Shown here: piece after piece, positions 26,769-34,976 of the stretch
Position numbering within the stretch: the stretch's first letter is position 1
Layout of the letters: each line of letters starts with the position of its first letter
DNA from: Planctomycetota bacterium
GTDB lineage: Bacteria > Planctomycetota > UBA1135 > GCA-002686595
Assembly: GCA_016709875.1 (NCBI GenBank)
Contig: JADJLZ010000010.1
Location: 1-64,000 of the forward strand
Direction: 5' to 3'
Length of the DNA stretch: 64,000 nt
Position numbers and translations under genes: made by a program
Notes under the pieces: model-generated
Told to the model about the DNA's origin: nothing
Seen by the model: only the letters and a program-made list of their open reading frames with translations
Databases searched by the model: none

Positions 26769-28253
26769 ATGAAACTGCTGATTCTCGGCACCCTTGCGAT
26801 GATTGTCCCGGTGGGCGCGCTGTGCGCCGGCGAGCACTCCGACGCCCCCACGGTGCTGCTCGTGCCTCCCGCAGAGCCCGCCCGACTCGCGTCGTCCTCG
26901 ACCTGGCCCTGGACCCCGGCACCTCTGCCCGAAGTGCCCAAGTGGGGCGAAGGGGAGGGCCGCAGCTACCTCATCGCGGCGCTCGACATCGTCGGGTTCG
27001 AGCTCGCGCTCAACATGTTCAACCGCGAGTTCAACTCCGAGGACGTGTACCGCTCCAGCTTCTCGAGCATCTCGGACAACCTGAGCCGAGGCTGGATCAT
27101 CGACAACGACCCCTTCGCCACGAACCAGTTCCTGCACCCCATTCAGGGCGCGATGTACCACGGGTTCGCACGATCGGCGGGACACGGCTATTGGGTTTCG
27201 CTCGCCTACGACTTCGCAGGCAGTGCACTGTGGGAGGTCGCGGGCGAAACAGGACCGCCTTCGCTCAACGACCAGATCACGACCAGCTTCGGGGGCAGCT
27301 TCCTCGGCGAAGTGATGTTCCGCATGTCGAACTACTACCTCGAGACCGGCGGCGAGCACCCGAGCTGGTTCCGCCGATTCGGCGCAGGCGTGATCGCACC
27401 CTCCGCGACCTTCAATCGCATCGCGTTCGGCGATCGCTTCGACGGCATCCTCCCCAGCCACGATCCGGCGGTGTACACGCGCGTCGGGATCGGGTGGAGG
27501 CAGAACGACAAGCTCGGACACGCGGATGGCGCGAGCGCCGGGCCACGCGAAGCGACCGTCGTGGACGTCGTGATGGACTACGGCTTGCCCGGCAAGCCGA
27601 CCTACGAGTACACGCGTCCCTTCGACTACTTCCACTTCGAGGCCAGCGCGGCCTCCAGCACCAACTCGATGCCCGAGGACGTCATGGTCCGCGGCCTGCT
27701 CGCGGGCACGAGCTACGAGTGGGGGAATTCGTATCGCGGCGTGTGGGGGCTCTACGGCGGCTACGACTACATCTCGCCCGAAGTCTTCAGTGTCTCCTCC
27801 ACCTCGCTCTCCCTGGGCACGACAGGTCAGTGGTGGTTCACGGATTCACTCGCGCTGCAGGGCACGCTGCTCGGCGGCGTGGGCTGGACGGCCGCGGGAA
27901 CCGTGGCCGACGTGCAGGAGGAGCGCGACTACCACTACGGTGTCAGCCCGCAGACACTCGGCGCGCTGCGCTGCATCTTCGGCAACGTTGCGGTGCTCGA
28001 CATGACCGGTCGCGGCTACTACCTGAACGCGGTGGGCACGAACTCGAGCACGGACTACGAGACGATCCTGCGCGCCAAGGTCGCGCTCACCCTGCGCGTG
28101 TTTGGCCAGCACGGACTGGGGATCCAGTACGTCACGTCCAGTCGCGACGCGCGCTACACCGACTTCGTGGACACGAACCAGTCGATCGCGGCGATCAGCC
28201 TGTTCTACACCTACATCGGCGACACGCAATTCGGCGCGGTCGATTGGCGCTAG
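26769..28253 (+). CDS. DUF3943 outer-membrane-type protein
   Basis: A 494-residue exported protein (signal peptide residues 1-20, ending ALCAG). The DUF3943 region spans about 60-190 (SYLIAALDIVGFELALNMFNR, NPFATNQF-like DNDPFATNQFLHPIQGAMYH). The rest alternates polar and hydrophobic residues as in a beta barrel and ends with aromatic strands. Family members are often found with PAP2 phosphatases, and here a PAP2 gene is directly convergent. It is divergent from the metalloprotease across 245 bases. Confidence 0.8.
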   Translation: MKLLILGTLAMIVPVGALCAGEHSDAPTVLLVPPAEPARLASSSTWPWTPAPLPEVPKWGEGEGRSYLIAALDIVGFELALNMFNREFNSEDVYRSSFSSISDNLSRGWIIDNDPFATNQFLHPIQGAMYHGFARSAGHGYWVSLAYDFAGSALWEVAGETGPPSLNDQITTSFGGSFLGEVMFRMSNYYLETGGEHPSWFRRFGAGVIAPSATFNRIAFGDRFDGILPSHDPAVYTRVGIGWRQNDKLGHADGASAGPREATVVDVVMDYGLPGKPTYEYTRPFDYFHFEASAASSTNSMPEDVMVRGLLAGTSYEWGNSYRGVWGLYGGYDYISPEVFSVSSTSLSLGTTGQWWFTDSLALQGTLLGGVGWTAAGTVADVQEERDYHYGVSPQTLGALRCIFGNVAVLDMTGRGYYLNAVGTNSSTDYETILRAKVALTLRVFGQHGLGIQYVTSSRDARYTDFVDTNQSIAAISLFYTYIGDTQFGAVDWR

Positions 28254-28261
28254 GCCTCGCA

Positions 28262-29074
28262 CTAGAACCCGGCGCTGATGCCCACGACGAGCTCGCCGTC
28301 GAGCACGTCGAAGGTCGGGCGCCAGGCGAGTCCACGCGAACGCCTGTCCTCGTAGATCGTGGGGCGGTTCTCGGATTCGCTGCCGTAGTGCGCGTCCCAG
28401 ACCCAGTTCGTGAACAGCACGCCCAGCAGCGCGCCGCAGGTGACGTCCGAGCTCCAGTGGTGGTTGGAGGCGATGCGTTCCCAGGCTGAGAACACGGCGG
28501 GCGCGTAGAGCAGGGCGTCGGTGAAGTGGAAGGAGTTGTCGCCCGGTTCATGCAACTCGCGCACGATCAGCGTCGTCGACGCAAACGCCCAGGATGTGTG
28601 ACCCGAGGGAAACGACTTGTTGTCCCTGCCGTTGGGGCGCTCGCGTCCAACCGCGCTCGCGATCAGCTGCTGCGCGAAGACGACGCCCGCGAGGGACTCG
28701 GCCACCACCTCGAACTTTCGGCCGCCGTCGCCCTGTCCCCATTGGACGATACCCAAGGTCACGGGAATCGCGGGGAGCACGACCTGCAAGATGCTCGCGA
28801 CGGACTTGGTCGAGGAATCGAGCGAGCGATTCTCCTCGTGCTTCTGGATCTGGTCGTCGTAGGCGAAGCTCAACGGAATCGTTCCCAGGAGGAAGGCTTC
28901 CGGAACGAGCGACACGGGCTGCTGGTATTGCGCAGCCAGCGCACCGCCTTGCACTCCGCCCTCGAAGTGGCGCGACCAGCGTGTGTTGGACGGCGACGAA
29001 GCGCAGCCCTCGAGGGCGAGTGCGGCACACACGCTGGCGCACGACGCGAAGACACGAAAAGAGGGTCTTCGCAT
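28262..29074 (-). CDS. PAP2-superfamily phosphatase
   Basis: A 270-residue protein with a lipoprotein-like start (LALEGC lipobox near residue 23). Phosphatase motifs are VGRERPN, then SFPSGHTSWAF with the first catalytic His, then ASNHHWSSDV holding the second His and Asp. It probably hydrolyses a lipid or pyrophosphate-type substrate at the cell envelope. It ends nine bases from the convergent DUF3943 gene. ATG 29074 (MRRPSFRVF) opens on the signal peptide. Confidence 0.8.
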   Translation of the reverse strand: MRRPSFRVFASCASVCAALALEGCASSPSNTRWSRHFEGGVQGGALAAQYQQPVSLVPEAFLLGTIPLSFAYDDQIQKHEENRSLDSSTKSVASILQVVLPAIPVTLGIVQWGQGDGGRKFEVVAESLAGVVFAQQLIASAVGRERPNGRDNKSFPSGHTSWAFASTTLIVRELHEPGDNSFHFTDALLYAPAVFSAWERIASNHHWSSDVTCGALLGVLFTNWVWDAHYGSESENRPTIYEDRRSRGLAWRPTFDVLDGELVVGISAGF

Positions 29075-29211
29075 GACTTGCAGACTACTCCCGCGATGCA
29101 ACACGCAGCAAGAGCGCTGGCTTCGATGTGCACGCGCACGAATCATGCGCTGTCTCGCGCCTCGAGCACGAGGCGTTCGAGTTACCTAGTTCCACCGAGC
29201 GACGCGCGCGC

Positions 29212-29829
29212 CTACTTCTTGCGCGCGTACTCGAACTCGAGCACCTTCGTGTCGCTCTCGCCGATCATCATGTCGTGGACCTCGAAGGTCCACTTGTCCT
29301 GGCCGAAGCCGCGATAGATGTAGCGCACGGCCTTGTCCTGTTCCGGCGTCATGGGCTCGTCGATCGTGCCCCACAGGATCAGGTTGTCGCCGCTCTGGTC
29401 GAAGTGGCCGGAGGCAGTGTTCAGCGTCGTCTGCAGGCTGTCGCACGCGGCGGAGACGTAGCGCTCCTTGAAGTTGTCGTAGCCGAGGATCGTGGTGCTG
29501 TCGACCTTGCGGCCGAACATCTGGATCGAGCTCTTGAGCTGCAGCCACTTGCCTTCGACGAGCCAGCTCACCTCGGCGTTGCCCTTCGTCTCGACCGGCG
29601 GCTTGCTCGGGTCCATGCGCATGCGCATGGTCATCTCGTAGCTGCCGAGCAGTTCCTTCAGTCGTGCGTGCGCGGGACCCGCCTTACAGGTCGCCATCCA
29701 GCGCGCCATTCCGCCGTCGGCGTCCTTGGACAACGCGTGGGTGAAGCGTTCGGTCTTGGCGTCCTGCATCAGGAAGGCGCCGGCGCTGAAGGCGATCATG
29801 GAGAGAAGGCAGGCGGGGATGAGCTGCAT
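29212..29829 (-). CDS. DUF1579-family exported protein
   Basis: A 205-residue protein with a signal peptide (residues 1-19) and a DUF1579 domain (HARLKELLGSYEMTMRMRMD, WLVEGKWLQLKSS, ILGYDNFKERYVS). Relatives are beta-barrel-like proteins of unknown role. It starts three bases after the M56 peptidase gene and is probably the last gene of the BlaI operon, hence a candidate output of that sensor. Confidence 0.75.
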   Translation of the reverse strand: MQLIPACLLSMIAFSAGAFLMQDAKTERFTHALSKDADGGMARWMATCKAGPAHARLKELLGSYEMTMRMRMDPSKPPVETKGNAEVSWLVEGKWLQLKSSIQMFGRKVDSTTILGYDNFKERYVSAACDSLQTTLNTASGHFDQSGDNLILWGTIDEPMTPEQDKAVRYIYRGFGQDKWTFEVHDMMIGESDTKVLEFEYARKK

Positions 29830-29832
29830 GAT

Positions 29833-30885
29833 TCAGTGTTCGGGGGTCGGGGGAGCGGGATCCGCCGCGAGCACGAGCGCTGCGGCGTGTGCGGTGAAAC
29901 AACTTTGGCGTTCGCCGCTGCGTTGCGCGGCGAGCACGTGCTGGGCCTGCGCGCGCAAGCCGGAGGCTGCGCTCGCCATCGGGAGCACGCACGCGGCGAG
30001 CAGCAGGAAAAGTGCGGCGCTCGCCACGCGTACGCGCGCGAGCGAGGGGGCGCGTGCGCGCTCGAGGTGCGCGATGCGCAGCACCAGCTCGTTGCGCCGG
30101 CCGAGGAAGGAACGCACCCCGGCGTGCTCGGGATCGAGCAGCAGTCCGCGCGCGGCGTGCACCAGCGTCTCGCGGTACGACCCGGCGGCCGCGCCGAGGC
30201 TGCGCGCGACGCGCTGGTCGCAGCCGAGCTCGCCCAGGGCGTGGATGCGCGCCGTTGCGAGCCATACCAGCGGGTGGAACCACACCAGGGCACGCACGCA
30301 GGCGCACAGCTCGTCGAGCCACAAGTCGCCGCGTTGCAGGTGCGCGAGCTCGTGCAGCAGCGCGTGCTCGTCGCTGCGAGCGGGTGCGCGTCCCGTCCAG
30401 CTGCGCGGGAGCAGCAAGACCGGGCGGAAAAGACCCAGTACGGCGGGGCTCGCGAGGCCCACGAGTGTCCCGATGCGGGGGACTCGGGGAGCTCCGCCGC
30501 GGCGGACGCTGCGTTCGAGGGCGCGCTCCCACGCGCGCGGCAGCTCGAGCCGTTCGATCTGCGCGCGCAGGCGCACGCGCCGCACGGCGCGCAGCCCAAG
30601 GAGCACGAGTGCGCCGGCGATCCAGCCCGCGCCGAGCAGCCCAGCCGTTCCAGCGCTGGGCGCGCCTTCCGCGGCAGCCAGTGCGCGCTCGCCCAGGCCT
30701 TCCGTCACGCTCCAGGGCGAAACCAGATCGGGTGGCAGAAAGAATCGCAGCAGAGCGATCAGCCAGAGCACCTGCAAGAGCTGCGGCCAGACGCGGCGCG
30801 CGAGTAGCCGATCGGCCGCCCAGGCGAGGAACAGCAGCGGCGTCGCCTGCAGCGTCACTGCGAGGGCCCAGCTAGCGGCGTCCAC
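29833..30885 (-). CDS. BlaR1/MecR1-like M56 peptidase
   Basis: A 350-residue membrane protein with helices near residues 5-25, 35-50, 80-100 and 285-305. The M56 zinc protease motif HELAH is at 178-182, followed by the expected downstream acidic ligand (HALGELGCDQRV). No penicillin-binding sensor domain is present at the C-terminus, so the signal is not a beta-lactam via that domain. In this family the protease cleaves the partner BlaI repressor. Its start overlaps the BlaI gene by 14 bases. Confidence 0.85.
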   Translation of the reverse strand: MDAASWALAVTLQATPLLFLAWAADRLLARRVWPQLLQVLWLIALLRFFLPPDLVSPWSVTEGLGERALAAAEGAPSAGTAGLLGAGWIAGALVLLGLRAVRRVRLRAQIERLELPRAWERALERSVRRGGAPRVPRIGTLVGLASPAVLGLFRPVLLLPRSWTGRAPARSDEHALLHELAHLQRGDLWLDELCACVRALVWFHPLVWLATARIHALGELGCDQRVARSLGAAAGSYRETLVHAARGLLLDPEHAGVRSFLGRRNELVLRIAHLERARAPSLARVRVASAALFLLLAACVLPMASAASGLRAQAQHVLAAQRSGERQSCFTAHAAALVLAADPAPPTPEH

Positions 30886-31270
30886 GCTTCTTCTCCTTGC
30901 GCTCGAGCGCAGCGATCCAGCCCTCGAGCTGCTTGCGCTCGGACGCGCCCAGGTGCTGGTCTTCCGCGAGCTGCGCGAGGAGCGGCCCGGAGGCGCCCTC
31001 GAAGACGCGCTCGACCATGCGGCGCACGGCGTTGCGCTGCGCTGCGCGCTGCTCGATCGCGGGCTCGAACCAGGTCGTCTGGCCCCGCAGTTCCGCGCGC
31101 ACGAGGCCCTTCTCCTGCATGCGCACGAGCATGGTCTTGAGCGTGTTGTAGGCCCAGTCCTCGTCGGCGAGCCGCTCGAGCAGTGTGCGCGCCGGTGCGG
31201 GGTGCCCGCGCCAGAGCGCGTTCAACACCTTCCACTCGGCATCACTGGGTAGGGGGGTCTCGCGCGGCAT
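30872..31270 (-). CDS. BlaI/MecI-type repressor
   Basis: A 132-residue winged-helix protein (SDAEWKVLNALWRGHPAPAR, EDWAYNTLKTMLVRMQEKG, then a dimerisation and cleavage region). It should bind the inverted repeat 10 bases upstream of its start and repress the three-gene operon until cut by the M56 partner. Confidence 0.88.
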   Translation of the reverse strand: MPRETPLPSDAEWKVLNALWRGHPAPARTLLERLADEDWAYNTLKTMLVRMQEKGLVRAELRGQTTWFEPAIEQRAAQRNAVRRMVERVFEGASGPLLAQLAEDQHLGASERKQLEGWIAALERKEKKRGRR

Positions 31271-31279
31271 GGCGCCACG

Positions 31280-31297
31280 CTACCACAAGTGTGGTAG
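31280..31297. promoter_or_regulatory. BlaI operator
   Basis: CTACCACAAGTGTGGTAG is a perfect inverted repeat (8-base arms, 2-base spacer) ten bases before the BlaI start and 48 bases before the divergent MscS start. It contains the TACnA-TGTnGTA-like core typical of BlaI-family sites. Because of its position it could also influence the MscS gene. Confidence 0.8.
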
Positions 31298-31345
31298 GCG
31301 TCAAGAGGGTTCCCTGGCTGCCCACGTTTTGCGACGATCGGCCGC

Positions 31346-32251
31346 GTGAAGCTCCTCGCGGTCCTCCTCCAGTTGATCCCCGACACGACCGGGACTTCGA
31401 ACACCGACGGGAGCAAGCACGCCTGGTGGCAGGACCTGACCTTCAAGAACCTGATCCTGCTGGTCGCGGTGATCTTCATCGCCTGGGTGGTGTCGCAGCT
31501 CGTGCAGAGCGCGCTGACGCGCACCTTCAAGCGCCGGAAGTCGGCCGATCACGGCGGGCAGATCGTGGTCAAGCGACTGGCGCACTACCTGATCATGGGC
31601 GCGGGAGTGTTCCTGGGCCTGAATCTGGCCGAGTTTCCGCTGACCTCGTTGTTCGCGGCCGGTGCGGTCTTCGCCGTCGTGATCGGCTTCGCGCTGCAGA
31701 ACCTCTCCGAGAACTTCGTCGCGGGCTTGATCCTGATGATCGAGCGCTCGATCACGCCCGGCGACGTACTCGAGGTCGAGGCGCGTGTCGTGCGCGTGCT
31801 GAAGATGGGGATCCGCGCCACGGTGGCGCGCACGCGCGACGACGAGGACATCATCATCCCCAACTCGCTCCTCGTGACCTCGACGGTCAAGAACTTCACG
31901 TTGCGCGATTCGCTCTACCGGCTGCGCGCGACCATCGGGGTGGCCTACTCCTCGGACATGAAACTCGTGCGGCGCGTGCTGGAGGAGACCAGCGACGGCT
32001 TTCCCGAGCGACACGCGTCGAAGGAGCCGCGCATCCTGCTCACGGGCTTTGGTTCGAGCTCGGTGGACTGGGAGGTTTCGGTCTGGATCGAGGATCCCTG
32101 GCACTCGCGCTGGATGCACTCGAAGCTCAACGAGGCCATCTGGCATGCGTTGCGGCAGGCGGGCGTGACGATCGCCTTCCCGCAGCTTGACCTGCACGTC
32201 GATCCGGAGCTCCTGGCCGCCCTGCGCGCGACGCCCCCTGCCGGTTCCTAG
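31346..32251 (+). CDS. MscS-family mechanosensitive channel
   Basis: A 301-residue channel with helices at about 35-55, 75-95 and the pore-lining third helix (FAAGAVFAVVIGFALQNLSE). The beta domain follows (ITPGDVLEVEARVVRVLKMG, EDIIIPNS, VKNFT). The C-terminal cytosolic part is of standard length. It should open under membrane tension to release solutes. The start is GTG; no better upstream start is seen. Confidence 0.88.
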   Translation: MKLLAVLLQLIPDTTGTSNTDGSKHAWWQDLTFKNLILLVAVIFIAWVVSQLVQSALTRTFKRRKSADHGGQIVVKRLAHYLIMGAGVFLGLNLAEFPLTSLFAAGAVFAVVIGFALQNLSENFVAGLILMIERSITPGDVLEVEARVVRVLKMGIRATVARTRDDEDIIIPNSLLVTSTVKNFTLRDSLYRLRATIGVAYSSDMKLVRRVLEETSDGFPERHASKEPRILLTGFGSSSVDWEVSVWIEDPWHSRWMHSKLNEAIWHALRQAGVTIAFPQLDLHVDPELLAALRATPPAGS

Positions 32252-32338
32252 CCGCGCTCAAGAATCGCGTCGGTCGCTGCCGAAGGGGGAGGGTTCGGGT
32301 TGGCGCTCGCGCCCCGGGCCCGCCACAGGAGTGTCCAG

Positions 32339-32644
32339 ATGAACGAAATCAAGCTCAACCCCTCGGTACAAGACGCCCTCGTCAACGCCGCACACGACCC
32401 GTTCTGGCAGATCGTCGCCGGCGTGACCACGCTGGTCTTCGTGCTTGCGAGCCTGCGGCTGTGCTCGAAGGCCGGCTACCACGCGCTCTTCGGCCTGCTG
32501 CTGCTCGTGCCGGTCGTGAACGTGTTCGTCTTCCTGTTCCTCGCCTTCTCGCGCTGGCCGATCGAGCGCGAGCTGCGCGAGTTGCGCAGCGTGCAGCAGA
32601 CCGCGCGCCGCGTGGACCAGGATCGCCTGCGCCGCGCCGCCTGA
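32339..32644 (+). CDS. Small membrane protein
   Basis: A 101-residue protein with two hydrophobic helices (FWQIVAGVTTLVFVLASL and ALFGLLLLVPVVNVFVFLFLAF) and a charged C-terminal helix with WPIERELRELR. It resembles small envelope proteins of uncertain role. AGGAG at 32327-32331 precedes the ATG. It is convergent with the SLC12-like gene, seven bases away. Confidence 0.55.
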   Translation: MNEIKLNPSVQDALVNAAHDPFWQIVAGVTTLVFVLASLRLCSKAGYHALFGLLLLVPVVNVFVFLFLAFSRWPIERELRELRSVQQTARRVDQDRLRRAA

Positions 32645-32650
32645 GTGGCG

Positions 32651-34915
32651 CTAGTCGATCAGCACGCTCTCGGAAGCGAGCACGAAGAGCACCTCGCCCG
32701 CCTCGCGGTGGCGCGTCAGCAGGTCGACGCCCTTTTCGCGCAGTCGCTCGAACGTGAGGCCCATCACGATCAGATCGGCCTTGGCCGAGTGGACCGAGAC
32801 GAGCGCGCGGAAGTCTTCGCCCGACTTCACGGTGTGGAAGCGTACGTTCTTGCGCGAGACGGGGATGCGACCGGCCTCGATGCGCTCCACGAACTGGCGC
32901 TGCTGCGCGTCGACGTCGGTGTCGGGGAACGCGGCGAAGACGCTGATCTCGGCGTCCTCCCAGTCGGCGTGGCCGACCAGGATGTAGACCAGCAGCATCA
33001 TCAGGGTCGCGTTCTGCGTGTCGTGCCAGGTGAGCCAGACGTGGATGCTCTCGCGCTTGCCGAAGCGCCGCTCGCCGTGCCGCAGGAAGAGCAGGTTCTT
33101 CTTCGAGGCGGCCGCGAAGAGCGCGCTGCGTACCACGGCTTCCACCACCTCGACCGGCTCCGATTCGGAGAAGTCGAAGAGCACCGTGTTGTTCTCCACG
33201 CCCGAGACGCCGGGCATCTGCAGCGTCATCGTCAGCGCCGAGGCCATCGAGGGGCTGATGATCGTGCCCGCGAAGATGGCCGGGAACTCGCGCGAGCAGA
33301 TCTCGACCAGCTCCGCGCGCATCTCCTTGCTGAGCTGGGCCATCTGCTCGTCGAGCTCGCCGCGCACGAGGCGCAGGTAGGTCCCGAAACCGTGGCGCTG
33401 GCAGAGCCACTCGAGCAGCCGCAGCCCGTCGCGACTGCCGGTAGTGACGCGCGGCTCGAGCAAAACGATGCTCGGGCGCCAGTCGCGGCCCGTGTGCCGC
33501 GATTGCCAGCGCTGCAACTGCACGTTCATGCGCCGCGTGGCCTGCTGCATCGCACCGCGCAGGATCGACTGCAAGTCCTGCCCGCCGGTGGCGGCCTGCG
33601 CGAAGCCCGTGATCCAGTACAGCCCGGCCATCGTGCCCAGCGAGAGCACGGCGAAGACCGGGTCCATCTGGAACATCATCAAGAGGCAGATCAGGCCTCC
33701 AAAGAGGCTGATGTACCAGCGTGAACGGAAACTCGGCCGGTAGCTCGGGCTGGCGGCGAAGTGCTCGAGGAAGCTCACCGCGCACAACGCGCCATAGGTG
33801 ACCATGAAGAACATCGAGACGAGGCGCGCCACCGCATCGACGTCGCCGAGCATGGCCGTCACGAGCGCGATCCCGATCGTGAGCACGGTCGCGTTGCGCG
33901 GCTCGTTGTTCTTCTTCGAGCCCTTCGAGATCCAGCGGTTCAGGCCGCCTGCGGGCAGGCAGTCGTCCTTGCCGAGCGCCTGCAGCGTGCGCGGTGCGAC
34001 GAGGATCGAGCCGAGCGCCGAGGAGAAGGTCGCACAGCCCAGGCCGATCGGGATGATCGGCGCCCAGAGCGCGATGCGCGACATCACCAGCTGGTCTTCG
34101 GCGAGCAGCGCGGGCGGAGCCGCGGACGCGAGCTTCCACACGATCGCCATGTAGATCAGCCCGCCGGCTACCGTTGCGCCGAGCGTGCCGAGCGGGATCG
34201 AGCGGCCCGGGCGCTTGAGATCGCCCGACAGTCCCACACCAGCCGTCATGCCGGTGAAAGCAGGGAAGCAGATCGCGAAGACGAGGAAGAAGTTGTCCGG
34301 ATGCGCGACATGCTCGTCGAGCGGCGGAGTCCCGTTCGCGCCGCCGGTCGGGGAGCCGGCGAAGAAGCAGGCCAGCGCGAGACCCAGGATCCCGACCACC
34401 GGGTAGAGCAGGCGCACGCCCAGCTCCGCCCCCTTCGAGAGCATCAGCAGCAGCAGGACCACGATCGAGGGGATCGAGATCATGCGCGGATCGAAGGGCA
34501 TCCCGACCAGGTCCGCGATCGGCTCCGCGAGCGGACGGAAGGCCTCCGCGAAGGCGATCGAGTAGAATGCGACCGAGATCGCCTGCGAGAGGTAGAGCGC
34601 GATGCCGATCGCGCTGCCGATGCGCAGTCCGAAGGAGCGCGAGACCACGTAGTACTCGCCGCCGCCCTCGACGCGGCGGTTGGTCGCGATCTCCGACACC
34701 GCGAGCGCCGTCGGCACCGTGACCGCGTGGCCGAGGAGGATCACCGCCAGCGCGCCGATCAGGCCCAGATGACCGACCGCGTAGCCAAAGCGCAGGAACA
34801 TGATCGCACCGAGGATGGTGCTGATCGCGGCCAGGAAGACCGGCGCAGTGCCGAAGCCGTGTCCTGCGCTCGGCTGGCTCGGGAGGGACGCGTCGGGGGG
34901 ACTCGTGTCGCTCAC
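32651..34915 (-). CDS. SLC12-like cation-chloride cotransporter
   Basis: A 754-residue APC-superfamily protein. About 12 transmembrane helices occupy residues 25-450, beginning with the signature FLAAISTILGAIMFLRFGY and followed by RRVEGGGEYYVVSRSFGLRIG and FPAFTGMTAGVGLSGDLKRP. A soluble C-terminal region of 300 residues follows (LIVMGLTF-type Rossmann-like end), as in animal NKCC/KCC transporters. It should move Cl- with Na+ and/or K+. The GTG at 34915 was chosen; an in-frame TTG lies three codons earlier. Confidence 0.83.
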   Translation of the reverse strand: MSDTSPPDASLPSQPSAGHGFGTAPVFLAAISTILGAIMFLRFGYAVGHLGLIGALAVILLGHAVTVPTALAVSEIATNRRVEGGGEYYVVSRSFGLRIGSAIGIALYLSQAISVAFYSIAFAEAFRPLAEPIADLVGMPFDPRMISIPSIVVLLLLMLSKGAELGVRLLYPVVGILGLALACFFAGSPTGGANGTPPLDEHVAHPDNFFLVFAICFPAFTGMTAGVGLSGDLKRPGRSIPLGTLGATVAGGLIYMAIVWKLASAAPPALLAEDQLVMSRIALWAPIIPIGLGCATFSSALGSILVAPRTLQALGKDDCLPAGGLNRWISKGSKKNNEPRNATVLTIGIALVTAMLGDVDAVARLVSMFFMVTYGALCAVSFLEHFAASPSYRPSFRSRWYISLFGGLICLLMMFQMDPVFAVLSLGTMAGLYWITGFAQAATGGQDLQSILRGAMQQATRRMNVQLQRWQSRHTGRDWRPSIVLLEPRVTTGSRDGLRLLEWLCQRHGFGTYLRLVRGELDEQMAQLSKEMRAELVEICSREFPAIFAGTIISPSMASALTMTLQMPGVSGVENNTVLFDFSESEPVEVVEAVVRSALFAAASKKNLLFLRHGERRFGKRESIHVWLTWHDTQNATLMMLLVYILVGHADWEDAEISVFAAFPDTDVDAQQRQFVERIEAGRIPVSRKNVRFHTVKSGEDFRALVSVHSAKADLIVMGLTFERLREKGVDLLTRHREAGEVLFVLASESVLID

Positions 34916-34976
34916 GCGAAGCAATCTACGGACCCGCGCTGCCCGGAAACAGCCTGCGCTCCCCGCGCAGGCGAGA

